64,000 nucleotides of DNA from Halomonas sp. CH40 (GTDB lineage: Bacteria > Pseudomonadota > Gammaproteobacteria > Pseudomonadales > Halomonadaceae), in the NCBI GenBank assembly GCA_041875495.1, contig CP112982.1:1054001-1118000 (forward strand). Reading direction: 5' to 3'. Each line of letters opens with the position of its first letter. Within the stretch, counting starts at the first letter, position 1. The notes under the pieces were generated by a model. It did no database searches, was not told the origin of the DNA, and saw nothing but the letters and a program-made list of their open reading frames with translations. Of this stretch, positions 19,294 to 28,304 are shown piece after piece. The position numbers and the translations under genes are program-made.

Positions 19294-20408
19294 TGCAACG
19301 CCATCACACTATCGTCCTGGTCGCTAATACCTCCTTTTACCTCTACAACTTTCGCCGTGGCACGCTGTTGGCTCTGCGTGAGGCAGGTTATCGGGTTGTG
19401 TCGCTAGCGCCCTTGGATGATTACGCCCAACGCCTGGAAGATGAATTGGGCATTGAGCATCAGGCGCTGCCCATGGAGGGAAAAAGCACTCGTTTGCTTG
19501 GCGAGGCCAAAAGCCTGTGGGCACTGGGTAATGCGCTGCGCCGCCTTCAGCCTGCCTTTGTGTTCAACTTTACCGTAAAGGCCAACATTTATTCCGGGTT
19601 GGCCTGCCGAGTGCTGGGGATTCCTTACGCTAATAATGTTTCTGGCCTGGGCACGGCCTTTCTTCACGATACCTGGTTGTTTCGCCGGGTACGTTCCCTG
19701 TATGGCGTGGCCAACCGTGGCGCCAGGCGGGTTTTTTTCCAGAACCAGGAAGACCACGATCTGTTTCAGTCCCATGGTTTGCTGCGCACCACACCCACCA
19801 CCGTATTACCTGGGTCGGGTATTGATACCGCCCGCTTTGAATTTTCTTCTCTCCCCGAAAGTGGCCCCTTCACCTTTGTGATGATCGCAAGGCTATTGGG
19901 CGATAAGGGTGTACGCGAATACGTGCATGCCGCCGAGCAAGTGATAGCCCAGCACCCCAATACGCGTTTTATGCTGATTGGCCCCCATGGCGCCAGCAAC
20001 CGCACCGCGATCACTGAATACGAGGTGCGCCAGTGGCAGCAGGTGGGGGTGATTGATTACCTGGGCGAACAGCCTGATGTGCGCTTTTTTATCCAGCAAG
20101 CCCATGTGCTGGTGCTGCCTTCTTACCGCGAAGGCATGCCGCGCACCGTGCTGGAGGCAGCGGCCATGGGGCGGCCAGCCATTGTGTCGGATGTGCCGGG
20201 TTGCCGCCATGCGGTTAAAGCCGGGGTAACTGGCTGGCTTTGCCAGGTAAAAAGCGCGGATTCATTGGCTAACGCCATGTTGGCTTGCCTTGATAAGCCT
20301 CATGCAGAGCTACAGGCGGCAGGCAATGCCGCACGTTTGCGCATTGAGCGTGAATTTGATGAACTGATCGTCATTAATGCCGCCCTGGGTTGTTTATTAC
20401 CGGATTAA
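19293..20408 (+). CDS. Glycosyltransferase family 4
   Basis: 371 residues from ATG 19293, overlapping the previous stop (TGATG). The protein begins [21 protein letters not shown], has [20 protein letters not shown] near residue 88, [10 protein letters not shown] near 112, and a donor site [20 protein letters not shown] followed by [13 protein letters not shown]. This subfamily includes CapM/WbpZ-type N-acetylhexosaminyl transferases that act early on undecaprenyl-linked sugars. Donor remains unproven. Confidence 0.88.
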   Translation: MQRHHTIVLVANTSFYLYNFRRGTLLALREAGYRVVSLAPLDDYAQRLEDELGIEHQALPMEGKSTRLLGEAKSLWALGNALRRLQPAFVFNFTVKANIYSGLACRVLGIPYANNVSGLGTAFLHDTWLFRRVRSLYGVANRGARRVFFQNQEDHDLFQSHGLLRTTPTTVLPGSGIDTARFEFSSLPESGPFTFVMIARLLGDKGVREYVHAAEQVIAQHPNTRFMLIGPHGASNRTAITEYEVRQWQQVGVIDYLGEQPDVRFFIQQAHVLVLPSYREGMPRTVLEAAAMGRPAIVSDVPGCRHAVKAGVTGWLCQVKSADSLANAMLACLDKPHAELQAAGNAARLRIEREFDELIVINAALGCLLPD

Positions 20409-20475
20409 AACCGAGCCCCTGCAAACCAAAGCGTTCATCCCCTCCCTTCAAATCAATCTTATTAAAGGATTCTCG

Positions 20476-21753
20476 ATGCTTAGCATGGATAACGCCCGCC
20501 TGGGCATTATCGGCTTGGGCTATGTCGGCCTGCCGTTGGCTGTGGAATTTGGCAAGGTGCTGCCCACTGTGGGGTTTGATATTAACAGTGGGCGAATTGC
20601 TGAATTGCGCAGTGGAGTAGATAACACCCTGGAAGTGGAGCCGGAGCTGCTGGCAGAGGCGACCCAGCTTAGTTTCGCCAGTGAGCTGGAAGCCCTGCGT
20701 GATTGCAATGTCTATATCGTCACGGTACCCACACCGATTGATAGCACTCGCAGGCCAGACCTTACCCCTTTGATAAAAGCCAGTGAAACCCTGGGCCAGG
20801 TGGTGGCCAAGGGCGATGTGGTGATTTATGAGAGCACCGTCTACCCCGGTGCCACGGAAGAAGACTGTATCCCCGTGGTAGAGCGCGTTTCAGGCCTGGT
20901 CTACAACCAGGATTTTTTTGCGGGCTATAGCCCGGAGCGCATCAACCCGGGGGATAAGGAGCACCGCGTCACCACCATCAAAAAGGTCACCTCAGGCTCT
21001 ACGCCTGAAGCCGCTGCTTTTATTGATGCACTTTACTGCAAGGTGATTGTGGCGGGCACCCATCTGGCCAGCAGCATCCGCGTGGCTGAAGCCGCCAAGG
21101 TAATTGAGAACACTCAGCGCGATATCAATATTGCCTTGATCAATGAGTTGGCGGTGATTTTTAACCGCCTTGGGATTGATACCGAGGAGGTGCTGGAAGC
21201 CGCAGGCACCAAGTGGAATTTTCTGCCTTTTCGGCCGGGCCTGGTGGGTGGCCACTGCATTGGCGTGGACCCTTATTACCTGACTCACAAGGCGGAGCAG
21301 GTGGGCTATCACCCGGACATGATTCTGGCCGGGCGGCGCCTGAACGATGGTATGGGCGCCTATGTGGCGGGCCAGCTGATCAAGCAGATGCTCAAGCAGC
21401 GCATACAGGTGGAAGGCGCGCGGATTCTGGTGATGGGCCTGACGTTCAAGGAAAACTGCCCGGATATCCGCAATACCCGTGTGGTGGATATTTTGGCGGA
21501 ACTTGCGGATTACGGTGTCCATGTGGATGTTTTCGATCCTCAGGTGAACAAGGCCGAAGCCTACGCCGAATATGCTATTCACCCTGTCGCAGAGCCCGAG
21601 ATGGGTGTCTATGACGCCATGGTGCTGGCGGTTTCTCATCGCGAGTTCCGCGCCTTGGGCGCTGAGGGCATTCGTGCCTGGGGCAAGCCGGATCATGTGC
21701 TGTATGACCTGAAATATGTGTTGCCTAAAGAAGCGGTGGATCTGCGCCTTTAA
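20476..21753 (+). CDS. tviB: UDP-N-acetyl-hexosamine 6-dehydrogenase, TviB/WbpO type
   Basis: 425 residues from ATG 20476, which has AAAGGA upstream; the open frame extends back into the previous gene but the NAD loop [17 protein letters not shown] must be near the N-terminus. Catalytic Cys is in [12 protein letters not shown] near residue 260; [10 protein letters not shown] is the UDP-GlcNAcA/GalNAcA dehydrogenase signature that separates this group from UDP-glucose dehydrogenase. It oxidises UDP-HexNAc to the uronic acid. The gene symbol reflects the family; the epimer of the product is uncertain. Confidence 0.88.
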   Translation: MLSMDNARLGIIGLGYVGLPLAVEFGKVLPTVGFDINSGRIAELRSGVDNTLEVEPELLAEATQLSFASELEALRDCNVYIVTVPTPIDSTRRPDLTPLIKASETLGQVVAKGDVVIYESTVYPGATEEDCIPVVERVSGLVYNQDFFAGYSPERINPGDKEHRVTTIKKVTSGSTPEAAAFIDALYCKVIVAGTHLASSIRVAEAAKVIENTQRDINIALINELAVIFNRLGIDTEEVLEAAGTKWNFLPFRPGLVGGHCIGVDPYYLTHKAEQVGYHPDMILAGRRLNDGMGAYVAGQLIKQMLKQRIQVEGARILVMGLTFKENCPDIRNTRVVDILAELADYGVHVDVFDPQVNKAEAYAEYAIHPVAEPEMGVYDAMVLAVSHREFRALGAEGIRAWGKPDHVLYDLKYVLPKEAVDLRL

Positions 21754-21790
21754 CGTTCATTACTTGCTTGCTCACCTGGGAAGAAACTCT

Positions 21791-22813
21791 ATGAAAGTGC
21801 TTGTTACCGGCAATGCCGGCTTTATTGGTTTTCACACTGCTAAGCGGCTTCTTGAACGTGGCGATAGCGTGATCGGCTTTGATGTGGTGAATGATTATTA
21901 CGATACAAGTGTCAAAGAGGCGCGCCTTAACATATTGGAAGAGACTGCAGCACGTACGGGCAGTGACTATGTGTTCGTACGCGAGGATCTGGCGGATCAG
22001 GTGGCGGTGAATACAGCCTTTGAGGCACATAAGCCAGAGAGAGTGATTCATCTGGCGGCACAGGCGGGGGTGCGTTATTCATTGGAAAACCCGCACGCCT
22101 ATGTGCAGAGCAATGTGGTGGCTTTTACAAATATTCTTGAGGCTTGCCGTCATCATAAGGTTGAGCATCTCAGCTATGCCAGCACCAGCAGTGTGTATGG
22201 CGCGAATACCAAGATGCCGTTTTCTGAACATGAGAGCGTCAATCATCCACTGCAGTTCTATGCGGCCACAAAGAAAGCCAACGAATTGATGGCGCATAGC
22301 TATAGCCATCTCTATCGTTTGCCGACGACAGGGTTGCGCTTTTTTACCGTTTACGGCCCCTGGGGGCGCCCGGATATGGCCTTGTTCCTGTTCACCCGGA
22401 AAACCCTTGCCGGTGAGCCTATCCAGGTGTTTAACCACGGCAACCACACGCGTGACTTTACTTATGTAGATGATATTGTTGAGGGTGTTGTCAGGGTCAA
22501 CGATAATATTGCTACGCCAAACCCGGAATGGAACAGCGATAACCCTGACCCGGCTAGCAGTAATGCGCCTTATCGTATTTTCAATATTGGCAACAATGAT
22601 CCGGTGAAGCTTTCCGCTTATATTGAAGCCATTGAAGAGGCATTGGGCAAGACCGCTATCAAGGAACTCCTGCCGCTTCAGCCGGGTGATGTTCCGGATA
22701 CCTATGCGGATAGCACGGCATTGGAAAACGCCGTAGGCTATAAACCGGCTACGCCTGTTAAAGAGGGCGTTGCCAACTTTGTTGCCTGGTATCGCGATTT
22801 TTACCGCGTCTGA
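21791..22813 (+). CDS. NAD-dependent sugar epimerase, UDP-glucuronate 4-epimerase-like
   Basis: 340 residues from ATG 21791, beginning [20 protein letters not shown]. Extended-SDR features: GNAGFIG loop, YASTSSVYG and Y-A-A-T-K near residue 157, [14 protein letters not shown] near 190. This pattern is that of UDP-glucuronate 4-epimerases (CapI/LpsL group), giving UDP-galacturonate. Its neighbour ugd supplies UDP-glucuronate, which supports the call. WbpP-like UDP-GlcNAc epimerases are the alternative. Confidence 0.85.
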   Translation: MKVLVTGNAGFIGFHTAKRLLERGDSVIGFDVVNDYYDTSVKEARLNILEETAARTGSDYVFVREDLADQVAVNTAFEAHKPERVIHLAAQAGVRYSLENPHAYVQSNVVAFTNILEACRHHKVEHLSYASTSSVYGANTKMPFSEHESVNHPLQFYAATKKANELMAHSYSHLYRLPTTGLRFFTVYGPWGRPDMALFLFTRKTLAGEPIQVFNHGNHTRDFTYVDDIVEGVVRVNDNIATPNPEWNSDNPDPASSNAPYRIFNIGNNDPVKLSAYIEAIEEALGKTAIKELLPLQPGDVPDTYADSTALENAVGYKPATPVKEGVANFVAWYRDFYRV

Positions 22814-22846
22814 TGTTTTTGATGTGAGATTAGTAAAGGAGTAGTA

Positions 22847-24013
22847 ATGAAAATCGCTATTGCGGGCACCGGCTATGTCGGGCTTTCCAATGCCATGTTG
22901 CTGGCTCAGCATAATGACGTAGTGGCAGTGGATATCGTGCCGGAAAAGGTCGCGTTGCTGAACGCGGGTACATCACCGATTGAAGATGCGGAGATCAGCG
23001 ATTTTCTGGCCAACCGAGAGCTTGCGTTCACCGCCACTCTGGATAAACAGGCGGCCTATGGCGATGCGGATTATGTGGTAATCGCCACGCCCACGGATTA
23101 CGACCCGGTGACCAACTACTTCAACACCCGAAGCGTTGAGGCGGTGATTGAGGATGTGTTGGCGATTAATCCTGAAGCGGTGATGGTGATCAAGTCTACC
23201 GTGCCGGTGGGTTATACCGTTGAGGCCTGTGAGCGCTTTGGCACCCGCAACCTGATCTTCTCGCCGGAATTTCTGCGCGAGGGCAAGGCGCTTTTTGACA
23301 ACCTCCACCCATCGCGGATTATCGTCGGCGAGCGTTCTGAGCGGGCCGAAACCTTTGCGGCGCTGCTTAAGCAGGGCGCTATCAAGCAGGATATTGATGT
23401 GCTGTTCACCAACAGCACGGAAGCCGAAGCCATTAAGCTGTTTGCTAATACCTACCTGGCCATGCGGGTGGCGTACTTCAATGAGCTGGATACCTACGCT
23501 GAAACCCATGGGCTGGATACCCGCCAGATCATCGAAGGGGTAGGGCTGGACCCGCGCATCGGCAAGCACTACAACAACCCGAGCTTTGGCTATGGCGGTT
23601 ATTGTCTGCCCAAGGATACCAAGCAGCTGCTGGCCAACTATGAAGATGTGCCGAGCAATATGGTGCAGGCGATTGTGGATGCCAACCGCACCCGCAAGGA
23701 TTTTATTGCTGAGCAGGTACTCAAGCGCCAGCCTAAAGTTGTGGGTGTTTACCGCCTGATCATGAAGACCGGCTCGGACAACTTCCGTGCCAGCGCCATG
23801 CAGGGCGTGATGAAGCGTATCAAGGCCAAGGGCATTGAGGTCATCGTATTCGAGCCTGCCCTGGAAGAGGAGACTTTCTTCGGTTCTCGCGTGCTGCGCG
23901 ATCTGGACGCGTTCAAGCAGGAAGCGGATGTGGTGCTCTCCAACCGCATGGCGCCTGAACTAGATGATATTGCAGAGAAAGTTTATACACGAGACTTATT
24001 TGGTAGCGACTAA
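22847..24013 (+). CDS. ugd: UDP-glucose 6-dehydrogenase
   Basis: 388 residues. N-terminal [19 protein letters not shown] is the NAD loop; [10 protein letters not shown] near 113, [20 protein letters not shown] near 140, and catalytic Cys in [15 protein letters not shown] near residue 255 identify the short Ugd type. It makes UDP-glucuronate from UDP-glucose with 2 NAD. A good ribosome binding site (AAAGGAGTAGTA) precedes ATG. It is the last gene before a strong terminator, so it closes the transcription unit. Confidence 0.93.
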   Translation: MKIAIAGTGYVGLSNAMLLAQHNDVVAVDIVPEKVALLNAGTSPIEDAEISDFLANRELAFTATLDKQAAYGDADYVVIATPTDYDPVTNYFNTRSVEAVIEDVLAINPEAVMVIKSTVPVGYTVEACERFGTRNLIFSPEFLREGKALFDNLHPSRIIVGERSERAETFAALLKQGAIKQDIDVLFTNSTEAEAIKLFANTYLAMRVAYFNELDTYAETHGLDTRQIIEGVGLDPRIGKHYNNPSFGYGGYCLPKDTKQLLANYEDVPSNMVQAIVDANRTRKDFIAEQVLKRQPKVVGVYRLIMKTGSDNFRASAMQGVMKRIKAKGIEVIVFEPALEEETFFGSRVLRDLDAFKQEADVVLSNRMAPELDDIAEKVYTRDLFGSD

Positions 24014-24054
24014 CAAGCGGCTTAATATTTAATATATATAATTTAGATTTAATT

Positions 24055-24094
24055 AAAGCAGGCGTGTGCATTTATGCATGCCTGCTTTTTTTTT
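24055..24094 (+). terminator. Rho-independent terminator after ugd
   Basis: AAAGCAGGC (24055-24063) pairs with GCCTGCTTT (24080-24088), with an additional inner TGCA/TGCA stem, and runs into nine T. It lies 42 bp after the ugd stop and ends the 14027-24013 polysaccharide unit on the + strand. Confidence 0.9.
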
Positions 24095-24224
24095 GGATAA
24101 AACTGGAATTAATGTTACAAAAGATGCATTATTTAACACTGCCAGCAAGGCTAAAAAGTTGATTGAATCTGATATTGACTGCCCCGCCTGTTTATTGATA
24201 ACCGACACACGATAATGGATCATC

Positions 24225-26621
24225 ATGGTCGTTACTCCGTTCCTCCCGTTTTTTGCGTTAATAGTTTCCAGCTTAGCTATTTATTTGCTTCGCTATCCTG
24301 CTAGTTATTTAGGTTTAACTGATAAACCTGGTGGGCGCAAGCAGCATCAAGGCATCATTCCCTTGACCGGCGGGTTAGGGGTATTTTGCAGCTTTTTTCT
24401 TATACAGCCTTGGTTATCTATTGATTTAATTGAGTTTTTGCCTTTTTATCTGGGGGCTTTGCTCTTATTGATATGTGGTGTTATTGATGATGCCCGTGAT
24501 ATGCAGAGTACAGTCAAGTTGGCTATTCAGGTGCTTGCTGCACTGATAATGGTACTTTGGGGAGGGCAGCAACTTACTTATCTGGGGCAGTTTCCTTACT
24601 TTGGTATTATTTCCCTTGGGTGGTTTGCCATACCCTTTACCGTGGTGGCTGTTACAGGGTTGATTAATGCTATCAATATGATGGATGGCGTAGATGGGTT
24701 AGCAGGGGGAAGCACGTTAAGTATTTTGGCATGGTTGGCTGTTATTGCCTCGCTTCAAAGTCAGTTACAGCTTTTCAGTATGATATTGGTGCTGGGTGCT
24801 GCCATCATCGGTTTCCTGCTATTTAATATGCGTCATCCCTGGCGACGTAAAGCTAGTGTATTTATGGGTGACGCGGGCAGTATGGCGCTGGGGTTTGCAA
24901 TTGCCTGGTTTGTTATCGCGTTATCACAGAGCGAGCAGTCAGTGCTCAGCCCTATTGCTTATGGTTGGATATTGGCGCTGCCGGTGATGGATACCATCAG
25001 TTTAATGTTCCGTCGCCTGCGTAAAGGCCGCAGCCCATTTTCGGCCGACCGTGAACATCTGCACCATATTTTTTTACGTGCTGGATTTTCACCTGGCCAG
25101 ACTTCGCTCATCTTAATGATACTGGTGGCGTCGCTAGGGGGGGCGGGTGTGTCATTCTCCCTGGCCGGTGTTCCGGACTTACTGCTCCTGGTTGGCTTGC
25201 TTGCGGTGATTGCTATCCACGATGTATTCATCCGCCATGCCTGGTTGACCAGCAAGGCGTTGCGCCGCCTTCATCTTGCCATTCTGGGGCGTGAAAAGCA
25301 GGCACGCCCACAGCGCCTTCTGTTGCGGCTACAAAACCGCCCTTATGTCGGTAGCAAACGGTACTATGTTGCCATGGTGGGTGCTTATATCATGGTGGCT
25401 ACCATGGCATTGGATGGGCGCATCGCGCTTATAGGGCTGGCTATACTTTTGGTGGCAGCATTCGTTTGTTGGCCAGTGTTGTGGCGAGACATGACGCGGT
25501 TATCCATTTTTTGGGTAAGCCTGTTGCTGACGGCCTATCTGGTGTTGCGAATGCTTCTTGCTGATACCTCTCAGCAAGGTGCATGGTGGCCTTATCTGGG
25601 GTTGTCCGGCCTGGTCAGCTTGCCGGTAGCATGGTGGCTTGCTCAGATGCGGATGCATTGGTTCTGGCTGTTTACGGTATGGGTAGGCGGGGGGGCGGTG
25701 GCGTTCATGCTGAATGCAGATTGGAGCCAACTGAGCCGTGGAGTCTTTGCAGCGCCGAACGCATGGGGAAACCCAGGGCGTGTCGGGTTTCTTACCAGCG
25801 TGGGGTTAATCATGCTGTTGGCCATGCTGTTGTCCAGTTTGCAACGTGTTGGCCGGGGATGGCGGCCTGTTTACCAGACAATGGCGATTGTTATCTTGAT
25901 CATACCGGGGGTTATGATCTTGATGGGAACAGGGTATGTCACTGCCTGGCTGGCAACACTGGTGGGAAGCATCAGCCTGTTGATGTTAACACTTCTGCTG
26001 GGCAAGCATGCCCAGATGGCACCGCGGTTTGTTAGTCCATCCCGCTTTGCACCAATGGTTGTGTTGTTGCTACTTGCCTTCGGTATGCTGAGTCATTACT
26101 GGATCACGCGTAACCCTCTAAGTTTTGTTGAAACGGTGCTGCCGCCATTGGAAGCGATTGGCATGTTTCTACGTGGTGAAGTTGAGCAAGCCCATCTTGT
26201 GCATGCCGGGACTGTCGAGCGTCTGATGCTCTGGCAGCAGGCCTGGCAAACATGGCAGCTGAATTGGCTGTTTGGCGCGGGTGATGTCGTGGCGGGGAAA
26301 GAAGGTGCGTGGTTGATCGGTTATCAGGCTTATCAGTCTTTTTTGGTTAATGTGATCGCCGGAACAGGCTTGGTCGGGGCAAGCGGATTTATTGCTATCA
26401 TTGTGTTGCCATGGCTATCACTGGGGTGGGTACTATTGAACCGCGTCTGGCGACCGGCGTGGGTCACTGGGCTGTTGAGCTGTCAGGTCGCAGTTCTGGT
26501 GCTTTGCATGTTTTCAATGCCCGCACGTTTTTTGGAGCCGCTGGTCTTTTTGATCTTGTTGAATGCCGCAGCGCAGGTCGCTATCTTTCAGCGTAACTGG
26601 AGTCAATCTTCCACCCCGTGA
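24225..26621 (+). CDS. Fusion of a WecA-type glycosyl-1-phosphate transferase with an O-antigen ligase/polymerase-like membrane domain
   Basis: 798 residues, polytopic. Residues 1 to about 340 are a PNPT (WecA/MraY) enzyme: DKPGGRKQHQGIIP, VIDDARDM near 88, NMMDGVDGLAGG near 150, FMGDAGS near 214 and DREHLHHIF near 277. These enzymes transfer sugar-1-phosphate to undecaprenyl phosphate. From about 345 the protein continues with some ten more membrane segments ending in RLMLWQQAWQTWQLN, LFGAGDV and YQSFLVNVIAGTGLVGASG, the large-loop style of WaaL/Wzy ligases and polymerases. The usual WaaL His is replaced by Tyr in the YQSF stretch. Fusion is read through one frame without break. Confidence 0.8.
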   Translation: MVVTPFLPFFALIVSSLAIYLLRYPASYLGLTDKPGGRKQHQGIIPLTGGLGVFCSFFLIQPWLSIDLIEFLPFYLGALLLLICGVIDDARDMQSTVKLAIQVLAALIMVLWGGQQLTYLGQFPYFGIISLGWFAIPFTVVAVTGLINAINMMDGVDGLAGGSTLSILAWLAVIASLQSQLQLFSMILVLGAAIIGFLLFNMRHPWRRKASVFMGDAGSMALGFAIAWFVIALSQSEQSVLSPIAYGWILALPVMDTISLMFRRLRKGRSPFSADREHLHHIFLRAGFSPGQTSLILMILVASLGGAGVSFSLAGVPDLLLLVGLLAVIAIHDVFIRHAWLTSKALRRLHLAILGREKQARPQRLLLRLQNRPYVGSKRYYVAMVGAYIMVATMALDGRIALIGLAILLVAAFVCWPVLWRDMTRLSIFWVSLLLTAYLVLRMLLADTSQQGAWWPYLGLSGLVSLPVAWWLAQMRMHWFWLFTVWVGGGAVAFMLNADWSQLSRGVFAAPNAWGNPGRVGFLTSVGLIMLLAMLLSSLQRVGRGWRPVYQTMAIVILIIPGVMILMGTGYVTAWLATLVGSISLLMLTLLLGKHAQMAPRFVSPSRFAPMVVLLLLAFGMLSHYWITRNPLSFVETVLPPLEAIGMFLRGEVEQAHLVHAGTVERLMLWQQAWQTWQLNWLFGAGDVVAGKEGAWLIGYQAYQSFLVNVIAGTGLVGASGFIAIIVLPWLSLGWVLLNRVWRPAWVTGLLSCQVAVLVLCMFSMPARFLEPLVFLILLNAAAQVAIFQRNWSQSSTP

Positions 26622-26636
26622 ATAGTTAACGGGGTG
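26612..26636. terminator. Possible bidirectional terminator hairpin
   Basis: CACCCCGT (26612-26619) pairs perfectly with ACGGGGTG (26629-26636), overlapping the stop of the fusion gene, and lies between two convergent genes. There is no good T-run on either side, so function as a terminator is only moderately likely. Confidence 0.4.
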
Positions 26637-26672
26637 ATCTTAGGTTCAGAGTAAGTGTATGCTTCTTCAGCA

Positions 26673-27017
26673 TTAAAAGAGCAAGGACACCAGCATCGCC
26701 AATAAGGCGCCAGCCCCCAGCCGCAGTGTCAGTGACAGCGGAATCTTGCCATGGTGTAACCAGGTAGCCAATTCGCCGCAAGCGGCAATACTGATGACGC
26801 CCACAAAGGCTAACAAGGGGGGCGATGCGGTACTGATAGCGAGAAGTCCGATACCTTTGATCACGAAGTCATACAGAATCGCGCCGATAATCATCCACAG
26901 CAGCCATGCACTGATCGGGTGCTGGAATAGTGAGCGAAAAAAGCGCTTTTTAGGCTGCTTTTTGGGTGTTGGCGTGGGTATTTCACCGCGGAAGGCATAG
27001 GGAAGAGTAACGGGCAT
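26673..27017 (-). CDS. Small unknown inner-membrane protein
   Basis: 114 residues from ATG 27017 (CAGGTG upstream; a further in-frame ATG at 27050 is less likely). The N-terminal third is Pro/Lys-rich (PTPTPKKQPKKRFF), followed by three hydrophobic segments (AWLLWMIIGAILYDFV, LLAFVGVISIAACG, LGAGALLAMLVSLLF). This resembles small holin-like or phage-shock-like membrane proteins only in topology; no family recognised. Convergent with the fusion gene. Confidence 0.5.
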   Translation of the reverse strand: MPVTLPYAFRGEIPTPTPKKQPKKRFFRSLFQHPISAWLLWMIIGAILYDFVIKGIGLLAISTASPPLLAFVGVISIAACGELATWLHHGKIPLSLTLRLGAGALLAMLVSLLF

Positions 27018-27171
27018 AGCACTGCACCTGATTGGATAACCTGTATTCAAGCAAAGAAGGCTAGCGAGTGGGGCTGATCAGGTCAACGAGAATATGCGGG
27101 GTTGAGTTGATTCACTTTTTCAGATTAAGCTTTTCGACGCTTTAGGGTAGACACTTGTACGCGTTCGATAA

Positions 27172-27214
27172 AACAGGCCGTGCCAACCAAGTTGGCACGG
27201 CCTGTTTTGTTTTG
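27172..27214 (+). terminator. Strong hairpin terminator with 16-bp perfect stem
   Basis: AACAGGCCGTGCCAAC (27172-27187) pairs with GTTGGCACGGCCTGTT (27191-27206), 3-nt loop, followed by TTGTTTT. No + strand gene ends just before it: the region 27051-27171 shows no coding frame. It may stop read-through from the fusion gene, or end an unrecognised small RNA. Confidence 0.75.
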
Positions 27215-27220
27215 GTGATA

Positions 27221-27290
27221 TGGGGAATTGTCATTCCCGAATTCCCCACAGAACTGTCATTCCCGAGGGGGTAATCGGGAATCCATCTTG
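27221..27290. repeat. Short hairpin repeat of the TGTCATTCCCGA family
   Basis: Two units: TGGGGAATT/AATTCCCCA around GTCATTCCCG (27221-27248) and ATTCCCGA...TCGGGAAT within 27254-27285. The same unit recurs at 31018, 32884, 34300, 35111, 36950 and 41127 in this island and nowhere else in the window. Confidence 0.8.
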
Positions 27291-27336
27291 GCCTTTGCCT
27301 GTTGGTGTTTAGCGGGTAATGAGATATGTCAGTGAA

Positions 27337-27364
27337 TTGCCTTGTGCTAAAGTAATAGTATTAA
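27337..27364 (+). promoter_or_regulatory. Candidate sigma-70 promoter of the first rpn copy
   Basis: TTGCCT (27337-27342), 16-bp spacer, TATTAA (27359-27364), then a GGGAG ribosome binding site before ATG 27381. The identical arrangement is present before the intact second copy at 31101-31128. Predicted only from consensus similarity. Confidence 0.4.
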
Positions 27365-27469
27365 TCGACAGGGAGTCATCATGAGCGATCAGGACGATAG
27401 CCTACGCGCCGATCACGATAGCCCGTGGAAGATGGCGTTGGAATCATATTTTCAAGAGTTTCTGGCACT

Positions 27470-27477
27470 GTTGTTCC
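27470..27477 (+). repeat. Left copy of the 8-bp IS66 target-site duplication
   Basis: GTTGTTCC at 27470-27477 is repeated at 29944-29951 immediately after the right end. The uninterrupted sequence is seen at 31233-31240 in the intact rpn copy, proving the original site. Confidence 0.93.
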
Positions 27478-27559
27478 GTAAGCGCCCTTAAACCGGCATC
27501 TACCGCTCTCGCTTTTATCCCCTCACACTGATGCCATCAGATCTTTGTGAGGGGGTGTC

Positions 27560-27880
27560 ATGACGCATCAAGAACGTGAGCAATATTGGCAGCAACAAGT
27601 CACCGAATGGCAAACCTCTGGCTTGTCCGGCATGGCGTTTTGCAAGCAACAAGCGCTAAAGTACCATCAGTTTTCTTACTGGCGTCAAAAGCTCTTGGCC
27701 AGCGCATCGTCAACAAAAGAGCCAGTCGCCGGTTTTGCCACCGTCGCATATCCCAATACCGGCACCGCAAAAGAAATAGACTCCACGGGGCTTACGGTAT
27801 CACTGCCCGGCGGTATCACGGTCACGGGCTTGCACGCGGGCAACGTGGCGTTACTGGGCGATATCCTGAGGCAACTGTGA
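27560..27880 (+). CDS. tnpA: IS66 accessory protein TnpA
   Basis: 106 residues, small helix-turn-helix-like protein: EQYWQQQVTEWQTSGLSGMAFCKQ and YHQFSYWRQKL are hallmarks of IS66 OrfA. GAGGGGGTGTC precedes ATG. The stop TGA overlaps the GTG start of tnpB. TnpA and TnpB are required together with TnpC for IS66 transposition in studied members. Confidence 0.9.
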   Translation: MTHQEREQYWQQQVTEWQTSGLSGMAFCKQQALKYHQFSYWRQKLLASASSTKEPVAGFATVAYPNTGTAKEIDSTGLTVSLPGGITVTGLHAGNVALLGDILRQL

Positions 27881-28248
27881 AGCGGCCGCGCTATTTACGC
27901 CCCGCGTGGGAAATGCCCGAGATCTACCTGTACCGCGCACCGGTCGATTTTCGCAAGCAAGCCAACGGCCTGGCGTTACTGGTGGAGCAAGAACTGGGAC
28001 ACAACCCCTTTAGCGGGGCGCTGTATGCCTTTACTAACCGGCAGCGAAATAAAATCAAGTGCCTGATGTGGGAAGACAATGGCTTCGTGCTCTACTACAA
28101 GGCGCTGGCCGAGGAGCGCTTCAAGTGGCCCGGCCCCTCGGATGACGTTATGGCGTTGACTGGCGAGCAGATCAACTGGCTGTTGGATGGCTACGATATC
28201 ACCCTGATGCGCGGCCATAAAACACTGCATTACGACAGCGTCGGATAG
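27877..28248 (+). CDS. tnpB: IS66 accessory protein TnpB
   Basis: About 123 residues from GTG 27877 (GTGA overlap with tnpA), or 111 from ATG 27913. Diagnostic segments are VDFRKQANGLALLVEQ, RNKIKCLMWEDNGFVLYYK and FKWP near residue 85. The longer open frame reaching back to 27586 overlaps tnpA in another frame and is not used. Confidence 0.9.
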   Translation: MKRPRYLRPAWEMPEIYLYRAPVDFRKQANGLALLVEQELGHNPFSGALYAFTNRQRNKIKCLMWEDNGFVLYYKALAEERFKWPGPSDDVMALTGEQINWLLDGYDITLMRGHKTLHYDSVG

Positions 28249-28304
28249 GCCATAAAGCTCTTATTTTCAGTGCTTTAACACACCGAATCTGGTATCATTG
28301 GCCC

